Translations under genes and position numbers: made by a program
Origin: Niebla homalea
Taxonomy: Eukaryota > Ascomycota > Lecanoromycetes > Lecanorales > Ramalinaceae
Length of the DNA stretch: 64,000 nt
NCBI GenBank assembly: GCA_019925105.1
Contig: JAHGAU010000030.1
Span: forward strand, 744,001 to 808,000
Direction: 5' to 3'
In this document: positions 34,931-49,883 of the stretch, piece after piece
Position numbering within the stretch: the first letter of the stretch is position 1
How the letters are laid out: every line of letters starts with the position of its first letter
Notes under the pieces: model-generated
Databases searched by the model: none
What the model was told of the DNA's origin: nothing
Seen by the model: only the letters and a program-made list of their open reading frames with translations

Positions 34931-35750
34931 TACATGGAGACAAATGGGGTGTACGTAGAGCCGTGATAAGAGCGGTGCCAAGACACTCTCATGACACGTG
35001 TGTATCTCATCATCTGGCGGTACATCTCAGACTAGCTGGGTCGACCCCTGCAGCCATTATTTGTCTTCTTTCATAGATCCATCTTCACAGATCCATACTA
35101 CCCCATCACAGTCATGCATCCATGCGTATGACAGGTGCCTTTATGGGGGCACTTTTTAGGGCCTTTATGCAGAACTTCTGGGGACTCCTTGGGGAGCTTC
35201 TTAGGGTGCTAATCCGTGGCCTGCGGGGGCTTATCTATCAGCGGGGCAAAGACGCACTCGGTTCTAGCGGTATCCATCGAAGGGTCATGCCCGATTATCG
35301 ATCTTCCGTCCTTCGGCCTTCTCCAGAATAGATTGAATGGTCACAGCTATCTATGTGGCGTCCAATCATCTGTCTGATTCTTCTCTAATCGCATATTCTG
35401 AGATATCTAGCGCTGCAAATATGCAGTCAAATCTACGAATTATCTCCTCAGCACGATCCTTCGCGTTATTACTACTGCGGCTTCAAGAGATTAATGCGAC
35501 CTTAGTGTGCAACATAGCCACTGAATGCAGCCGTACAGGGTGGGAGAGAACTGGGAGTCACCATGCGGCTCTTCAGCTTTCTTTTCCTTAAGGTATCTAT
35601 GGTCCCGTGGTGTCTCTGTTGTTCTTCTTCTTGTTGCTTCATTTTCCAAATTTTTCAATCAAACAAAAATCACGTGACAATCGCCATGAGTGAAAATCCT
35701 GATGCAATATGCGCAAATGGGTGCAGGGTGATGCAATATGCGCAGATGGG
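34931..35750. other. GC-balanced spacer between the Tc1 and Copia A1 elements
   Basis: No gene family is recognised. A 69-codon frame at 35122-35331 starts within a run of near-repeats of GGGCCTTTATG type and is probably not coding. The right end carries a 29-bp direct repeat that abuts the Copia LTR. Confidence 0.4.
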
Positions 35751-35758
35751 TGCAGGGT
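35701..35758. repeat. 29-bp direct repeat overlapping the Copia A1 left LTR edge
   Basis: Two tandem copies of GATGCAATATGCGCARATGG plus GTGCAGGGT differ at one base. The last 8 bp of the second copy (TGCAGGGT) are also the first bases of the LTR, so the first copy contains an LTR-start-like sequence outside the element. Confidence 0.7.
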
Positions 35759-35998
35759 AAGGGTGAGTAAGCCGAATCACTTGTATTGAGTCTACCACTA
35801 TGCTTGTCTAATTATACTTATGACAACGACCGTATTTATGTCCATCCTAAGGACCGTTTAATGACCATATATTCACCGCATTTTCTACACCGGTATACCT
35901 ATAATACCGTTAATAAAAGGCCGTTTAATAGGCCTTTATACGATAAGGTCTTTAATATAGGGGCTATTAAGATAACCGCGGAATACCCCCGTATATTA
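35751..35998 (-). repeat. LTR of Copia A1, left copy (3' LTR)
   Basis: 248 bp starting TGCAGGGTAAGGG. The first 70 bp (outer end) are spared from RIP while the inner end is converted (ends GTATATTA where the spared copies end GTGCATCA). Confidence 0.85.
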
Positions 35999-38900
35999 CT
36001 CCCTCTTTAAAGCTATAATAAATTTATAACGATAATACCGTTATTAACTTATTAAATATAATCTAAGCTTTAATTGATTTATCTTAAAAGATTATTTTAA
36101 TAAAGGCTTTACTATAATATTTATAAGTTAATCCTTAATATTAATATATTTTATTAAAATAAGGTTTTCTTATACCTTTTCTTAAATAAAGTAATATTAA
36201 ATATTAATATACTTAATCCGTAAATAATTCTTTAAGTTTTTAATAAGGGAAATATTACCGTTATTACTATTAAAAAGAATAATAAGCTTATAACCTTTAA
36301 AGAATCCGGTTTTATTAATCTATTTTATAAATTAAATATTTACTTTATATCCTTCGGAAAAAGCTATATATTTAACTTTTATAATAGAAATAGCGACGGT
36401 ACGCTGTTTTTAAGTATATTATACGTATATTATACCGGTATTTAATATTATAAAGCCGTATAATAACTTTTTATTATTTTTATTATTAATAAACGCGATA
36501 TTTACGAAGTATTTAGATGATTTACCGTTACGTTAGAAATATAAGTTTAAATCTAATATACTTTTTAATTATTTAAATACCCGTATTAAATAATTTTAAT
36601 ATTAAATAATAAGGTTATTATAATTTTAATTTAATTTTAAGATTAAAAAGTTAAATTTAAACGGATAACGATTTAAAGGAATATAAGCTTATTAAGAAGT
36701 TATTAATAAATATATTAATTTATTTATTATTTATTAAGTTAAATTACTTATATACCTTTATATCCGTTTATTAAGGTATTAATATTATTATAACTTAATA
36801 TATAATATTTTTTAAAAACGTTTATAACGTAATTTATTTAATTTATAGCTATAATATCGGTATTTTAAGAAACTTATATTCTAAGGATTACCTTTAATAG
36901 ATTTCCTTTGGTAAACTTAAATACTAAAGTTAAATAATTTTTTATTTATTTATAAATCTTTAAGCTTTTAATAATAATAACGATATTATTAATATAAAAA
37001 GTTATTAAATACGTTTTTTAATTAAATTTCTTAATAAAAACGTATAAATCGGCTTAAATAAAAATTAAATTAAATTTATAAAGTTATAATTAAAATCTTT
37101 TAAGTTAAATCTTTTTTAATTATTTAAACTTATAAAAACCTTTAAGTAAACGGAGATATTTACCGGTATTTTATTAAATTATTGGAATACCCTTAAAGAT
37201 ATTCATATAAATCTTTTTATTTAAATTATTATTTAAGTATATAATAATAACGTTTAAGAATTATAGTTAAAGTCTATAAATAGCTATAAGTATTAAAAGT
37301 AAACGGAACGACTTATATTTTAAAGTAAATAAAAAAGTTTCTTTATAATTAATATTTTATTTTTAAATAAAACTTATTATAATAAGTTTTATTTTATATT
37401 TATTAATAAAACTTAAAGTAAGGAATTTTTTCTTAAATATTTATTTAAAATTAATAAGCTTATAATCCTTTAATTTATTTATAAATTTTAAGTATTATTT
37501 AATAATAAGCTTATAATCTTTTTATTAATAATTTTAATTTATTTAAATCGGTTTAAGGAATTTATAACTTATTAATAAATAAATAAATTAATATCAGCCG
37601 TAATAATAAAAACGGTATTATTAAAATTAATATTAAATACGTAAAGATCGTAATAATAATAATTTTAATAAAAATAATTAATTTTAAGCTTATTATTAAC
37701 GTCGTCGTTTATATCTATTTTATCTTCCGGAGTATATCTTAGTATTAATAAAATCTTATTTATTTATTAATAAATTAAGATAAGATTATAAGTATCCTTA
37801 AATAAGATAAAGACGTTAATTTTTTCTGATAAAAATAAATTAAAAGCCCCGTTATTATTGTAATTTTTACGATTCATAGGATTTTTAATGTTTTTAAAGT
37901 CTTTAATAAGCTTTCTTAAATTCTTTTTTTAAGTAAACGTTTTATTTATTACCTTATAAATTTTTAATAATATCTCCCTCTTATTTTACTTTATCCAGTT
38001 AAAGACCTTATCGCCAACTTAAGGGAGGTCGGGATCCACGGGATTTATATTATGATTTTCTTTATTTTAAGGAATTAGGTAAGTATAAGTTAATATAAAC
38101 TTATTTTTACCAGATCCTTTAAACTTATTTAATACGTATTCGCCCTTATAATAAGTTATATTATTATTAATAAAGGTTATCGGCTTTAAGGTTAATAATA
38201 TATCTTTAATAATAAGTTCTAATAATAAATATATTATTATTTTTTTATTAAAGACCTTTAAATTTATAATAACCTCTATATTCCTTTTATAGGGTATATA
38301 AATGTATAATTATAAGCTTAATATAATTCTTAAATAAATACTATTAATAACGATTTTATCCAGTTTTAATCGTTTTATCTCCTTAAGTATATTTACTTTA
38401 TATAATATCTTAAACGTCCTTTCGTTTTTAATAAAAGGTTTTATTTTTATTTACCTTTTAAAAAAACTTATTCTTTTTATAAATAAAAGCTTTTATCTTA
38501 ATTTATTTATATATATAATTATAAAGGCCTAAAAGTTATTTAATAGCTTAATATAATATATTATATATTAAATTATTATTATAATTATTCGGTTAAACCG
38601 TTTAATTACGCCGTTTTATTTAAGTATATAATACGTAATATATTCTATAATAATATTACGTTCTTTAACGGCCGTTTTAAGGGCTTAAAATTCCTTTATA
38701 TTATTAATACGGATATATTTAACGGTAATATTACCTTCCTTACGATTAAGTATATTAATAATAAATAAAACTTAATTAATTACCTTAACTTTCGTTATTA
38801 ATAAGGTAAAACTCGATTACTTTATAGTTTTATTAATAATAAATAAGTAATACTTAAAGGGTATTATTCCGGGGATCGGTATTTTAATATTATAAAAGCT

Positions 38901-41278
38901 TTAAACGTTATAAAAAAGATAAAACCTAGGCTTTATCTCTTTTATATAATAATCTTTACGTATACTTTTCGTAAATTTATTCTTCTTATATATATTATAA
39001 AAAAAGTCCTTTAAGGTTAATATCTTTAATATTCTTAATACCGTTTTATATATAATATATAGCTTAATTATACCTAGATAACTTAAACGATTATAAAGAA
39101 TTATAAAGAACTATAAAGAACTTATTATTACCCTTTTTATATCCTTAAATAATTTTATTACCGTTATATTTCACTTTACCGTTTTTTTTATTTTTTTTAC
39201 TTTATAATTTATAAGGTATAAGATCTAAGTCTTTTTTATTAATTATTAACGTAACGTTTTTCCGGATATATATAAATAAATAAAGCTTTTTATATTAATA
39301 CCTTATTATAATAAGTTAAATTCCTTATATAATCTTTATTTTATATCCGTTAAAGGTAATACCTATATTTTTATCCTTTAAGGTTAAAATGGATAAAAGG
39401 TTAAATCTTAAGTAAAGAACCTATAATACGTTTTAAATAATACGGTTTTAATTGTTTATTTTAATTATTACGTTATTACGTTAAAATAAATTTAAGGAGC
39501 CTTTATTTTTTATTGTTACCTTTATAATCTTTTCTTTAAAACTCTGAAATATATTTTTCTAAGTATATATATATTTCGTAACGCCGGAGTTTATTATTTA
39601 AAGGGTTTCTTTATCCTCGGATAGTATATTTTAACTTATTTTATTAAGGGAGCCACCCTTTATTACTATTAAAATATAGTTATTATTGCCGATATTTAAG
39701 GATTTTATAGGGTCCGGGCTTTTATTATTTTGGAAAAAGTTATAGTTTTTCTATGTTTATTTTATTATTTAATTATATAAATTACTTATAAATAAGTAAG
39801 TCTTTTTATTACTTATACCGTTCGTTCTAATAATATTTTTTATTTTATCGTTACCGTTATAAAGACCGGGATTATTTAGATTTACCGTAACGGTATTATT
39901 ATTAAGTTTATATAAAGTTAAGTTATATAAATCCTTATTACTTTAATAGTTTTTTAAAGGCTTATTAAAGCCGTTCCGTTTTTTATTGAAAAAGTAATAA
40001 GGTCGTCGTCGTTATTAATAAATATAAATATTAACTCCTTAATATTATATTCCTTCTTATTAATAACGATAAAGCTTAATTTTTTAAATTCCTTATTATT
40101 TTTAATTATAACTTTTTTAACTTATTGAAATTTAAATTAAGCTATTTATTTTTCGGGTTTCTTTATTTTCTTAATTTTATCCTTATTAATTTCTTTACCG
40201 TTTTTACCGTTTATTTTTACGTTTTCTTTATTATAGTCCTTAATTATATAATTTATCTTTTAATAATTATAGCATTTTATTACGCGACGGGATTTAATAT
40301 TATCTTTTTTACTTACCCTTATTATTATAGTATTAATAATCTGTTTTTTAGCCGTATTAATCTCGATTACCTTAAGTCTTTAAATAATTCTTTTATTATT
40401 AAATATATCCTTATCGTTCTTAAGCCGGTATATAATAAGGCTAAACTTATATACTTCTTAAAATAAGTTTATAATTATAAGGCTTAAATAAATATCGTTT
40501 AATATAACGGCCTTATTAATTTAATTTATTTATTTATTTACTTTCTTTATGGATATAATAAACTTATTTATACCGTTATCCTTTTAAGCTTTTATAGTAA
40601 AAATATTTATTAATAAGGGGATCAGTTTTCCCTTATTTTTCACGAAATAGATCTTACTTTACGTTAAGTAAATTTAAAACGGTATAATGTTTTTACTTAT
40701 TAAAATATATAATCTTTATATCGTTATTACGTTATTTATAAGTATATTAATAGTAAAGTCGGCGTATATAATTTAAATCTTAATTTAAGAAAAGACTTAA
40801 AAGTATAAGGTTAAATTATTTATAATACCTTATAATAAATAACTTCTTAAAAACCGTTTTATAATTTAACTTTATTTATAAAAGTTATTATTATTAAGCT
40901 TAAGAAGCTTATATAAAGCCGGCTTTATAAAAGATTCCTTAAATATATTTAAAAATAATTTAATAATTTTTACGGTAAGTACTTTAAATAATAATAGCGT
41001 TATTTTTTCGTTTTAAATACTATTACTACAGGAAGTATAAGGTATATATTATGCTTAATAAAGTAAATATTATTACGTTAAGCTACCCTTTCCAGTATCT
41101 TTATAGTTATAATTACTTATTGGAATATCGGAGGTTAAAGTTATGGTTATCTTACGGTCTTAAGTAATTATATAGACATTAGAAATATTACTTAGATAAG
41201 ACTATTACTTAAATAAGATACCACAATTAACTATCTTATTAACCGGGCTTAAAACCTAATATAATATACGTAAATAAA

Positions 41279-41526
41279 TATAGGGTAAGGGTAAGTAAGC
41301 TAAATCACTTATATTAAGTCTATTATTATTCTTATTTAATTATACTTATAATAACGACCGTATTTATATCCATCCCAAGGACCGTTTAATAACCGTATAC
41401 TCACCGCATTTTATGCACCGGTACACCTGTAATACCGTTAACAAAAGGCCGTCTGGTAGGCCTTTATGCGACAGGGTCTCCAATGCAGGGGCTGCCAAGA
41501 CAACCGCGGAATACCCCCGTGCATCA
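41279..41526 (-). repeat. LTR of Copia A1, right copy (5' LTR)
   Basis: 248 bp. The inner (left) half is RIP-mutated and the outer 120 bp are spared, ending CGTGCATCA. Followed by the 5-bp spacer CAGGG. Confidence 0.85.
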
Positions 41527-41531
41527 CAGGG

Positions 41532-41778
41532 TGCAGGGGAAGGGTGAGTAAGCCGAATCACTTGTATTGAGTCTACCACTATGCTTGTCTAATTATACCG
41601 TGATAACGACCGTATTTATATCCATCCTAAGGACTGTTTAATAACCATATACTTACCATACCTTATATACCGGTATACCTGTAATACCGTTAATTAAAGG
41701 CCGTCTAATAAGCCTTTATACAATAAGGTTTCCAATATAGAGGCTATTAAGATAACCGCAGAATGTCCTTATATATTA
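41532..41778 (-). repeat. LTR of Copia A2, left copy (3' LTR)
   Basis: 247 bp, starts TGCAGGGGAAGGG. Outer 70 bp spared from RIP; the inner end is converted (ATATATTA). Confidence 0.85.
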
Positions 41779-44700
41779 CTCTTTCTTTAAAGTTACGATA
41801 AATTTATAACGGTAATACCGCTACTAACTTATTAAATATAATCCGAGCTTTAATTAATTTATTTTAAAAAGTTATTTTAATAAAAACTTTATTATAATAT
41901 TTTTGAATTAGTCTTTAATATTAATATACTTTATTAAAATAAGGTTTTCTTATACTTTTTTTAAATAAAATAATATTAAACGTTAATATATTCAATCTAT
42001 ACATAATTCTCCGGGTTCTTAGTAAGGGAAATATTACCGTTATTATTATTAAATAGAATAATAAGCCTATAACCTTTAAAGAATCCGGTCTCGTCGATTT
42101 ACTTTATAGATTAAATATTTACCTTATATCCTTCAGAAAAAGCTATATACTTAATTTTTACGGTAAAAATAATAATAATATATTATTTCCGAGTATATTA
42201 TACGTATATTATACCGGTATTTAATATTATAAAGCTATATAACGACTTTTTATTACTTTTATTATTAATAAACGCGATATTTATGAAATATTTAAATAAT
42301 CCGTTATTATATTAAAAGTATAAACTTAAATTTAATATACTTTTTAAGTATTTAAATATTTATATTAAATAATTCTAATATTAAACGACGTGGTTATTAT
42401 AAAATTAATTTAATTTTAAGATTTCAAAAGTTAAATTTAAACGGGTAACGATTTAAAGAAATATAAATTTACTAAAAAGTTATTCATAAATATATTAATT
42501 TATTTATTGCTTATTAAGTCGGTTACTTATATACTTTTATATCCGTTTATTAAGGTATTAATCTTATTATAGTTTATTATATAATACTTTTTAAAAACGT
42601 TAATAATGTAATTTATTTAATTTGTAACGATAATATCGTTATTTTAAGATACTTATATCCTAAGGATTACCTTTAATGGGCCTCCTTTAATAAACTTAAA
42701 TATTAAAATTAAATAATCCTTTATTTATCTATAAATCTTTAAGCTTTTTATAATAATAATAATATCGTTAACGTAAAGGGATATTAAATATATTTCTTTA
42801 TTAAACTTCTTAATAAATATATATGGATTAATTTAAATAAAAATAAAACTAAATTTATAAAGCTATAATAAAATTTTCTTAACTTAAATCCTTTTTAATT
42901 ATTTAAGCTTATAAAGGCCTTTAAGTAGATAAAAGTATTTACCGGTATTTTATTAAGTTATTAAAATACCTTTAAGAATACTTATATAAATCTCTTTATT
43001 TAAATTATTATTTAAGTATACGGTAATAATATTTAACAATTACAATTAAAGTTTATAAATAACTATAAGTATTAAAAGTAAATAAAGTAACTTATATTTT
43101 AAAGTAAACAAGAAGGTTTCCTTATAGTTAATATTTTACTTTTAAGTAAAGTTCCTTATAATAAGCTTTACCTTATATTTATTAATAAAATTTAAAGTAA
43201 GGAACTTTTTCTTAAATATCTATTTAAAGTTAATAAGTTTATAATCCTTTGGCGCATTTATAAATTCTTAGGTTTTATTTAATGATAAACTCGTAATTTC
43301 TTTATTAATAATTTTAATTTATTTAAATCGGTTTAAGGAATTTACAACTTATTAATAAGTAAATAGATTAATATAAGCCGTAACGATGAAAATAATATTA
43401 TTAAAATTAATATTAAATACGTAAGGATTATAATAATAATAATTTTAATAAAAGCGGTTAATTTTAAGCTTATTATTAATATTAATATTTATATTTATTC
43501 TATTTTCCGGAGTATATCTTAATAAGGTTTTATTTATTTATTAATAAGCCGGGATAAAATTATAGGTATCCTTAAATAAAATAAGGACGTTAATTTTTTT
43601 TAATAAAAATAAGTTAAAAGCCCCGTTATTATTATAATTTTTGCGATTTATAGGGTTTTTAATATTTTTAAGGTTTTTAATAAGCTTTCTTAAATTCTTT
43701 TTTTAAGTAAACGTTTCATTTATTACTTTATAGATTTTTAATAATATATCCTTCTTATTTTACTTTATTTAATTAAAGATTTTATCGTTAACTTAAGGAA
43801 GGTTAAGATTTACGGGATTTATATTACGATTTTCTTCTTTATTTTAAGGAACCGGGTAAATATAAATTAATATAGGCTTATTTTTATTAGGTCCTTTAAA
43901 TCCGTTTAATGTATATTCGTTTTCGTAATAAACTATATTATTATCGGTAAGGATTATTAACTTTAAAGTTAATGATATATCTTTAATAATAAATTAGAAT
44001 AATAAGTATATTACCGTTTTCTTATTAAAGATTTTTAAATTTATAATAATTTCTATATTCTTTTTATAAAATATATAAACGTATAATTATAAGCTTAATA
44101 TAATTTTTAAATAAATATTATTAATAATTATTTTATTTAGTTTTAATCGTTTTATTTCTTTAAATATATTTATTTTATATAATATCCTAAACGTCCTTTT
44201 TTTATTAATAAAAAAATTTATTTTTATTTACTTTTTAAAAGGGCTTATTTCCTTTATAAGTAAAAGTTTTTATTTTAATTAATTAATATATATAACCGTA
44301 AAAGCTTAAAAATTATTTAATAACTTAATATAATATATTATATACCGAATTATCGTTATAATTATTCGCTTAAACTATTTAATTACGCCGTTTTATTTAG
44401 GTATATAATACGTAATATATTCTATAATAATATTACGTTCTTTAACGGCCGCTTTAAGGGCTTAAAAATTCCTTTATATTATCGATACGGACGTACTTAA
44501 TAATAATATTATTTTCCTTATAATTAAATACGTTAATAATAAATAAAACTTAATTAATTATTTTAATTTTTATTATTAATAAGGTAAAATTTAATTATTT
44601 TATAATTTTATTAATAACGGATAAATATTATTTAAAGGGTATTATTCCGGGGATTAATACCTTAATATTATAAAAGCCTTAAACGTTATAAAAGAAATAA

Positions 44701-46297
44701 GATTTAAGCTTTATTTCTTTTATATAACGGTATTTATATATACTTTTTATAAGTTTATTATTTTTATATATGTTATAAAAAAAATCCTTTAAGGCCGATA
44801 TCTTTAATATTTTTAATACCGTTTTATATATAATATATAACCTAATTATATTTAAATAGCCTAAATAATTATAAAGAATTATAAAGAGCTCATTAATACC
44901 CTTTTTACGTCCTTAAATAATCTTATTATTATTATGTTTAATTTTATCGTTTTTTTTATTTTTCTTATTTTATAAAATATAAAATACGGAATCTAAATCT
45001 TTTTATTAATTATTAACGTAACGTTTTTCCGGATATATATGAATAAATAAAGTTTTTTATATTAATACCTTCCGTAATAAGTCGATCTCCTCGCGTAATC
45101 CTTATTTTATATCCGTTAAAGATAATATTTATACCTTTATCCTTTAAGGTTAAAATAAATAAAAGTTAAATTTTAAATAAAGAATTTATAATATATCTTG
45201 AATAATACGGTTTTAGCCGTTGATTTTAATTATTACGTTATTACGTCTAAGTAAATTTAAGGAGCCCTTACCCTTTACTATTACCCTTATAGTCTTTTCT
45301 CTAAAACTCTAAAATATACTTTTCCGAATATATATGTATCTCGTAACGTTAAAGTTTATCGTTTAAGGGGTCTTTTTATCCTCGGACGGTATATTTTAGC
45401 TTATTTTATTAAAGGAGTTATTTTTTATTATTATTAAAGCGTAATTATTATTATTAATATTTACAAATTTTATAAAGGTTGGGTTTTTATTATTTTGGAA
45501 AAAGTCATATTTTTTCCATATTCGTTTTATTATTTAATTATATAAATTACTCTTAAATAAATAGGTTTCTTTATTAGTTATATTATTTATTATAATAATA
45601 TCTCTTACCTTATTATTACCGTTATAAAGACCGGGATTACTTAAATTTATTATAACGGTATTATTATTAAGCTTATATAAAATTAAATTATATAGATTTT
45701 TATCGTTTTAATAGTTGTTTAAAAACTTATTAAGGCCGTTCTATTTTTTATTAAGAAAATAACGAGCTTATCGTCGTTATTAATGAAAATATAAACATTA
45801 ACTCCTTAATATTACTTTCCTTTTTATTAATAACGATAAAGCTTAATTCTTTAAATTCTTTATTATGTTTAATTATAGTTTTTTTAACTTATTTAAATTT
45901 AAATCGAGCTAATCGTTTTTTAAATTTTTTTATTTTCTTAATTTTATCTTTATTAACTTCTTTATTATCTTTATCGCTTACTTTTATACTTTCTTTATTA
46001 TAGTCCTTAATTATATAATTTATTTTCTGGTAATTATAATATTTTATTACGTAACGGAGTTTAATAATATCCTTTTTATTTACCCTTATTATCGTAATAT
46101 TAATAATCTATTTTTTAATTATATTAATTTTAATTATTTTAAGTTTTTAAATAATTCTTTTATTATTAAATATATCCTTATTATTCTTAAGCCGGTATAT
46201 AATAAAATTAAACTTACGTATTTCTTAAAATAAGTTTATAATTATAAGGTTTAAATAAATATTATTTAATATAACGGCTTTATTAATTTAATTTACT

Positions 46298-49123
46298 CCG
46301 GAAGGCTAAGCAGATGTACTTCCGGGCTACAGTATATGACTCGGCGGTTTCCCCTCGTGGTGTCTGGAAGCTGGTAAGATACGGTAGGGAACAGAGTGGG
46401 AAACTTAAACCTATCCCCAGGTTTTTACCCCTAAAAAGACCAGATAATATAGTAATAAATACCTTTAACGGCAAAATTAAGGCTTTTAAAGGGGCATTCT
46501 TTCCCCCGTTACCGGAAGTTAACCTAGTAAATATCGATGATACGGTATATCCTAAATTAATAATAATAAATAAGATAATAATTTAAAAAATAATAATTAA
46601 AGCAATTAATAAACCGAAGAAGGATAAGGCCCCCGGACTTAACGGTATATTAAATAAGTTCCTATCTATAATAACGTTATTATTTAAAGAGGTCTTTATT
46701 TACTTATTTTAAGCCTATTTTAATATAGGATATTACCTTTATAAATTTAAGGAGGCCAAAATAATTATCCTTAAGAAGCCGGTTAAGTTAAATTACTTAA
46801 AGGTAAAATTATATAAACCTATAATACTCCTTTATACGTTAAGGAAGGCTTTAAAGATAATAATTATAAAGATCTTAAATAATTACGTAAAAGGATATAA
46901 AATATTCCTTAATTAATAGATAAAAGCAAAAAGAAAACGGTTAATAAAGACGGCTTTTAAAGGCTTAATTAATAACGTATATATAGTATAAAATTATAAA
47001 AAGAAGTACGTTATAAGTTTTCTTTCCTTAAATATTATAAAGGCGTTTAATAAAATAAACTATTAAAAATTACTATATAATTTACGGAAAAAAAAGGTTT
47101 TATTTTTCTTTATAAATTAAATAAAAAGTTTCTTAAGTAATTAAGTAACGTTAATTAACCTAAGATAGAAAATAAGTATAATAAAGCTTACAATAATAGG
47201 GATTCCTTAAAGGTTATTTATCTCCTTAATTTTATTTTTATTCTTTAACGGCTTACTTATTAAAGATTTAATAAAATTAAAATAAAAAAATTTAAATAAA
47301 AAGCTTTATTAACGATATTTACCTTTTAATTTATAATACGTTTACTTATATAAACTATTTAAAGTTAAAATAAGCTTATAAAGTCTACTTACGATAAGTA
47401 AAAATATATAAGGCTTAATTTACCTTATATAAATATAAATTTATTTATATAATAAGGAGTTTAAAGCTATATAATATAATAATTATAATAAATATAAATA
47501 ATATAACAGTAAAACCGGAAGCCAGTATTAAAATATTTAGTTTATAAGTCGATAAGAAATTGGATTAAAAAAATTATATAAAAAAAGTTTAAAAAAAGAT
47601 AATTTCACAAGAAAAAGGCCTTATTTACTTTACGGTATTAATGTAGGGAGTTACCTTATAGAAAATTAAAACCGTTTATTAACCGGTTATAAAGCTTATA
47701 ATAACGTACGTAATAATTATTTAATATATACCTAAAGGCACGCTTAAATATAGGAAAAAGCCCGTTTAATAATTATAAAAAATCTAAAACCGATGCTTAG
47801 GAGTAATAAGTAAAGTATATAAAGCGACTTCCGTCTTAATACTAGAATCTAAGGTCTTTATATTATTAATAAAGCTGGCCCTGGACCAAATAGTCGCTTA
47901 AACAAAGCTTAAAAGGGGTATAAACTTAATTACGTTAATAAAAAATGAACGTATTTATTAGAACTATAAAAGGCCTTAAATAAGAAAACATAAAGAAGCG
48001 GCATTTACCTTTTCTATAGAAGTTAAATTAAAGTAAGTTAAAAAAGAGGTCGACTTAATTTATGTTTAAAAAGTTAATATAAAAGTATATAAACTCTTAT
48101 TTAAAGTAAGAATAACGGAAAAAAAAGAAGGCCGTAAAAACGAAATTAACGGTAATTACCCTATAAATTATAAAGAAATAAATAAAGCATTAACGTAAAT
48201 ATAAAGAATTAATCCCTTAAAGGCGATAATACCTGGCGTTAAATAATAATAAGGTTATTAATAAATATTTCTGGCGTTATAAAATTATAAGGAAAGGTAA
48301 TAACGTATTAATAATTTAATTTTAAATAAATAAAAATGGCTTAATTTACTTCCTCTTTATTATATATACCGATAACCGGATTAACGTTAATTATAAATAT
48401 AAATAATAAAAATAAAATACCGTATATATATTAATCTTCTATTTATTATTTAAAGAGCTTAAACCGGGATTAATTAAAAAAATAGGGATTAACGATTATT
48501 ATTAAATACTTATTAATAAAAAGGGTATTAAAGCGGCCGTTAAATTTATAATAATTACGGGTTTATTATTATAGTTTAACTTAACCAAGGAAATAAAGGA
48601 AGTGGTTAAAGATTTAATTAAGAAACCTCGTTATTAACCCAGGGGTAAAAAGCAGCGGCGGGAAAACTGCACCTAATAAAGGGTTAAGGGGGCTATAAAT
48701 ACCGGGGCGGTATAAGAAATGATATTATATCGGTTAATAAAGTCGTATAAATAAAGTAATAATAATATATATATCGGTAAGGATATTTAATAATATAATC
48801 GGAATTCTGAAATTTTAATATTAAATAGACTTATAAAATAACAGAAAAGTAATAAATTTAAAGGTAACCCTTAAGTGGATTTAATTATAATATTATAAGT
48901 TTTCTTAGAAAAAATATATAAATAAATTCTTACTCTTTAAATAACCGTGGATACTCTTAACCCTTAAAATATGAATAAAGGCTAGGTAAATACCGGTTTT
49001 TATTCCTGACGTTATGGATATCGGGTTTTTTACGGCTATTAATAAGGTTAAATGGCCGAGTATTAAGGAACGCCGGAATTAACTTAGCTAGATCCGTAAT
49101 ATAAATTAATCAATCAATCAATC
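46298..49123 (+). mobile_element. 5'-truncated Tad1-like LINE nested in Copia A2
   Basis: Flanked by a 13-bp target duplication (AATTTAATTTACT at 46285-46297 and 49124-49136); the uninterrupted Copia A1 has a matching AATTTAATTTATT site. The 2.8 kb insert starts within ORF2: an uninterrupted frame at 46314-46584 (linker before the reverse transcriptase, with KLKPIPRFLPLKRPD and KAFKGAFFPPLPEVNL), the reverse-transcriptase start box INKPKKDKAPGLNGI near 46600-46640, and an RNase H-type start (IIYTDNRI) near 48360-48380. It ends in an AATC-repeat tail at 49107-49123. The same 3' end is found in the LINE at 3656. Confidence 0.85.
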
Positions 49124-49883
49124 AATTTAATTTACTTATTTATTTATTTTCTTTATAAACATAGTAAAATTATTTACGCCGTTATTTTTTTAAGCTTTTA
49201 TAATAAGGATCTTTATTAATAAAAAAATTAATTTTCCCTTACTTTTTATAAATAGATTTTACTTTATATTAAATAAATTTAAAATAATATAACGTCCTTA
49301 TTTATTAAGATATATATTTTTTACGTTATTATTACGTTATTTATAAGTATACCGGTAATAGAATTAATTTATATAGTTTAAATTTTAACTTAAAACGGGA
49401 CTTAAGGGTATAGGGTTAAGTTATTTACGATACCCTATAATAAATGACTTCTTAAAAACCATTTTATAATCTAATTTTACTTATAGAAATTATTATTATT
49501 AAATTTAAAAAGCTTCTATAAATTTAACTTTATAAAAGATTCCTTAAAAATATTTAAAGGTAATTTAATAGTTCTTACGGTAAATACTTTAAATAACGAT
49601 AACGTTATCCTTTTATTTTAAGTATTATTATTACCGGAAATATAAAGTATATATTATACTTAATAAAATAAATATTATTACATTAAGTTACTTTCTTTAA
49701 TATCCTTATAATTATAATTACTTATTGAGGTATTAAAGGTTAAAGTTATAATTATTTTACGGTCTTAAGTAATTATATAAACATTATAAATATTATTTAA
49801 ATAAGATTATTACTTAAATAATATATTATAATTAATCATTTTATTAATTAAGCTTAAAACTTAATATAATATACGTAAATAAA

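Larger units (their letters stand above)
35751..41526 (-). mobile_element. Copia element A1, complete, RIP-mutated
   Basis: Two 248-bp LTRs bound a 5776-bp element. Minus-strand translation through stops gives, from right to left: protease box INSGVTKYIYT near 39560-39605 (expected DSGATKH), integrase end box YILK*NGVIKRFNRI near 38590-38640 (expected YTPEQNGVxERxNR), and reverse-transcriptase box LYINNIVIII near 36960-36995 (expected LYVDD with both Asp changed to Asn). The order protease, integrase, reverse transcriptase is that of Copia. All changes are transitions of RIP type. No 5-bp target duplication is visible: the flanks are ATGGG on the left and CAGGG on the right. Confidence 0.85.

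Noticed and set aside
40125..40466. 113-codon plus-strand open frame, hydrophobic, membrane-protein-like
   Set aside because: It is antisense to the Gag region of Copia A1; Phe/Ile/Tyr/Leu richness is expected from AT-rich DNA.
41364..41579. 71-codon minus-strand open frame
   Set aside because: It spans the junction of two Copia LTRs and the 5-bp spacer; not a protein family.
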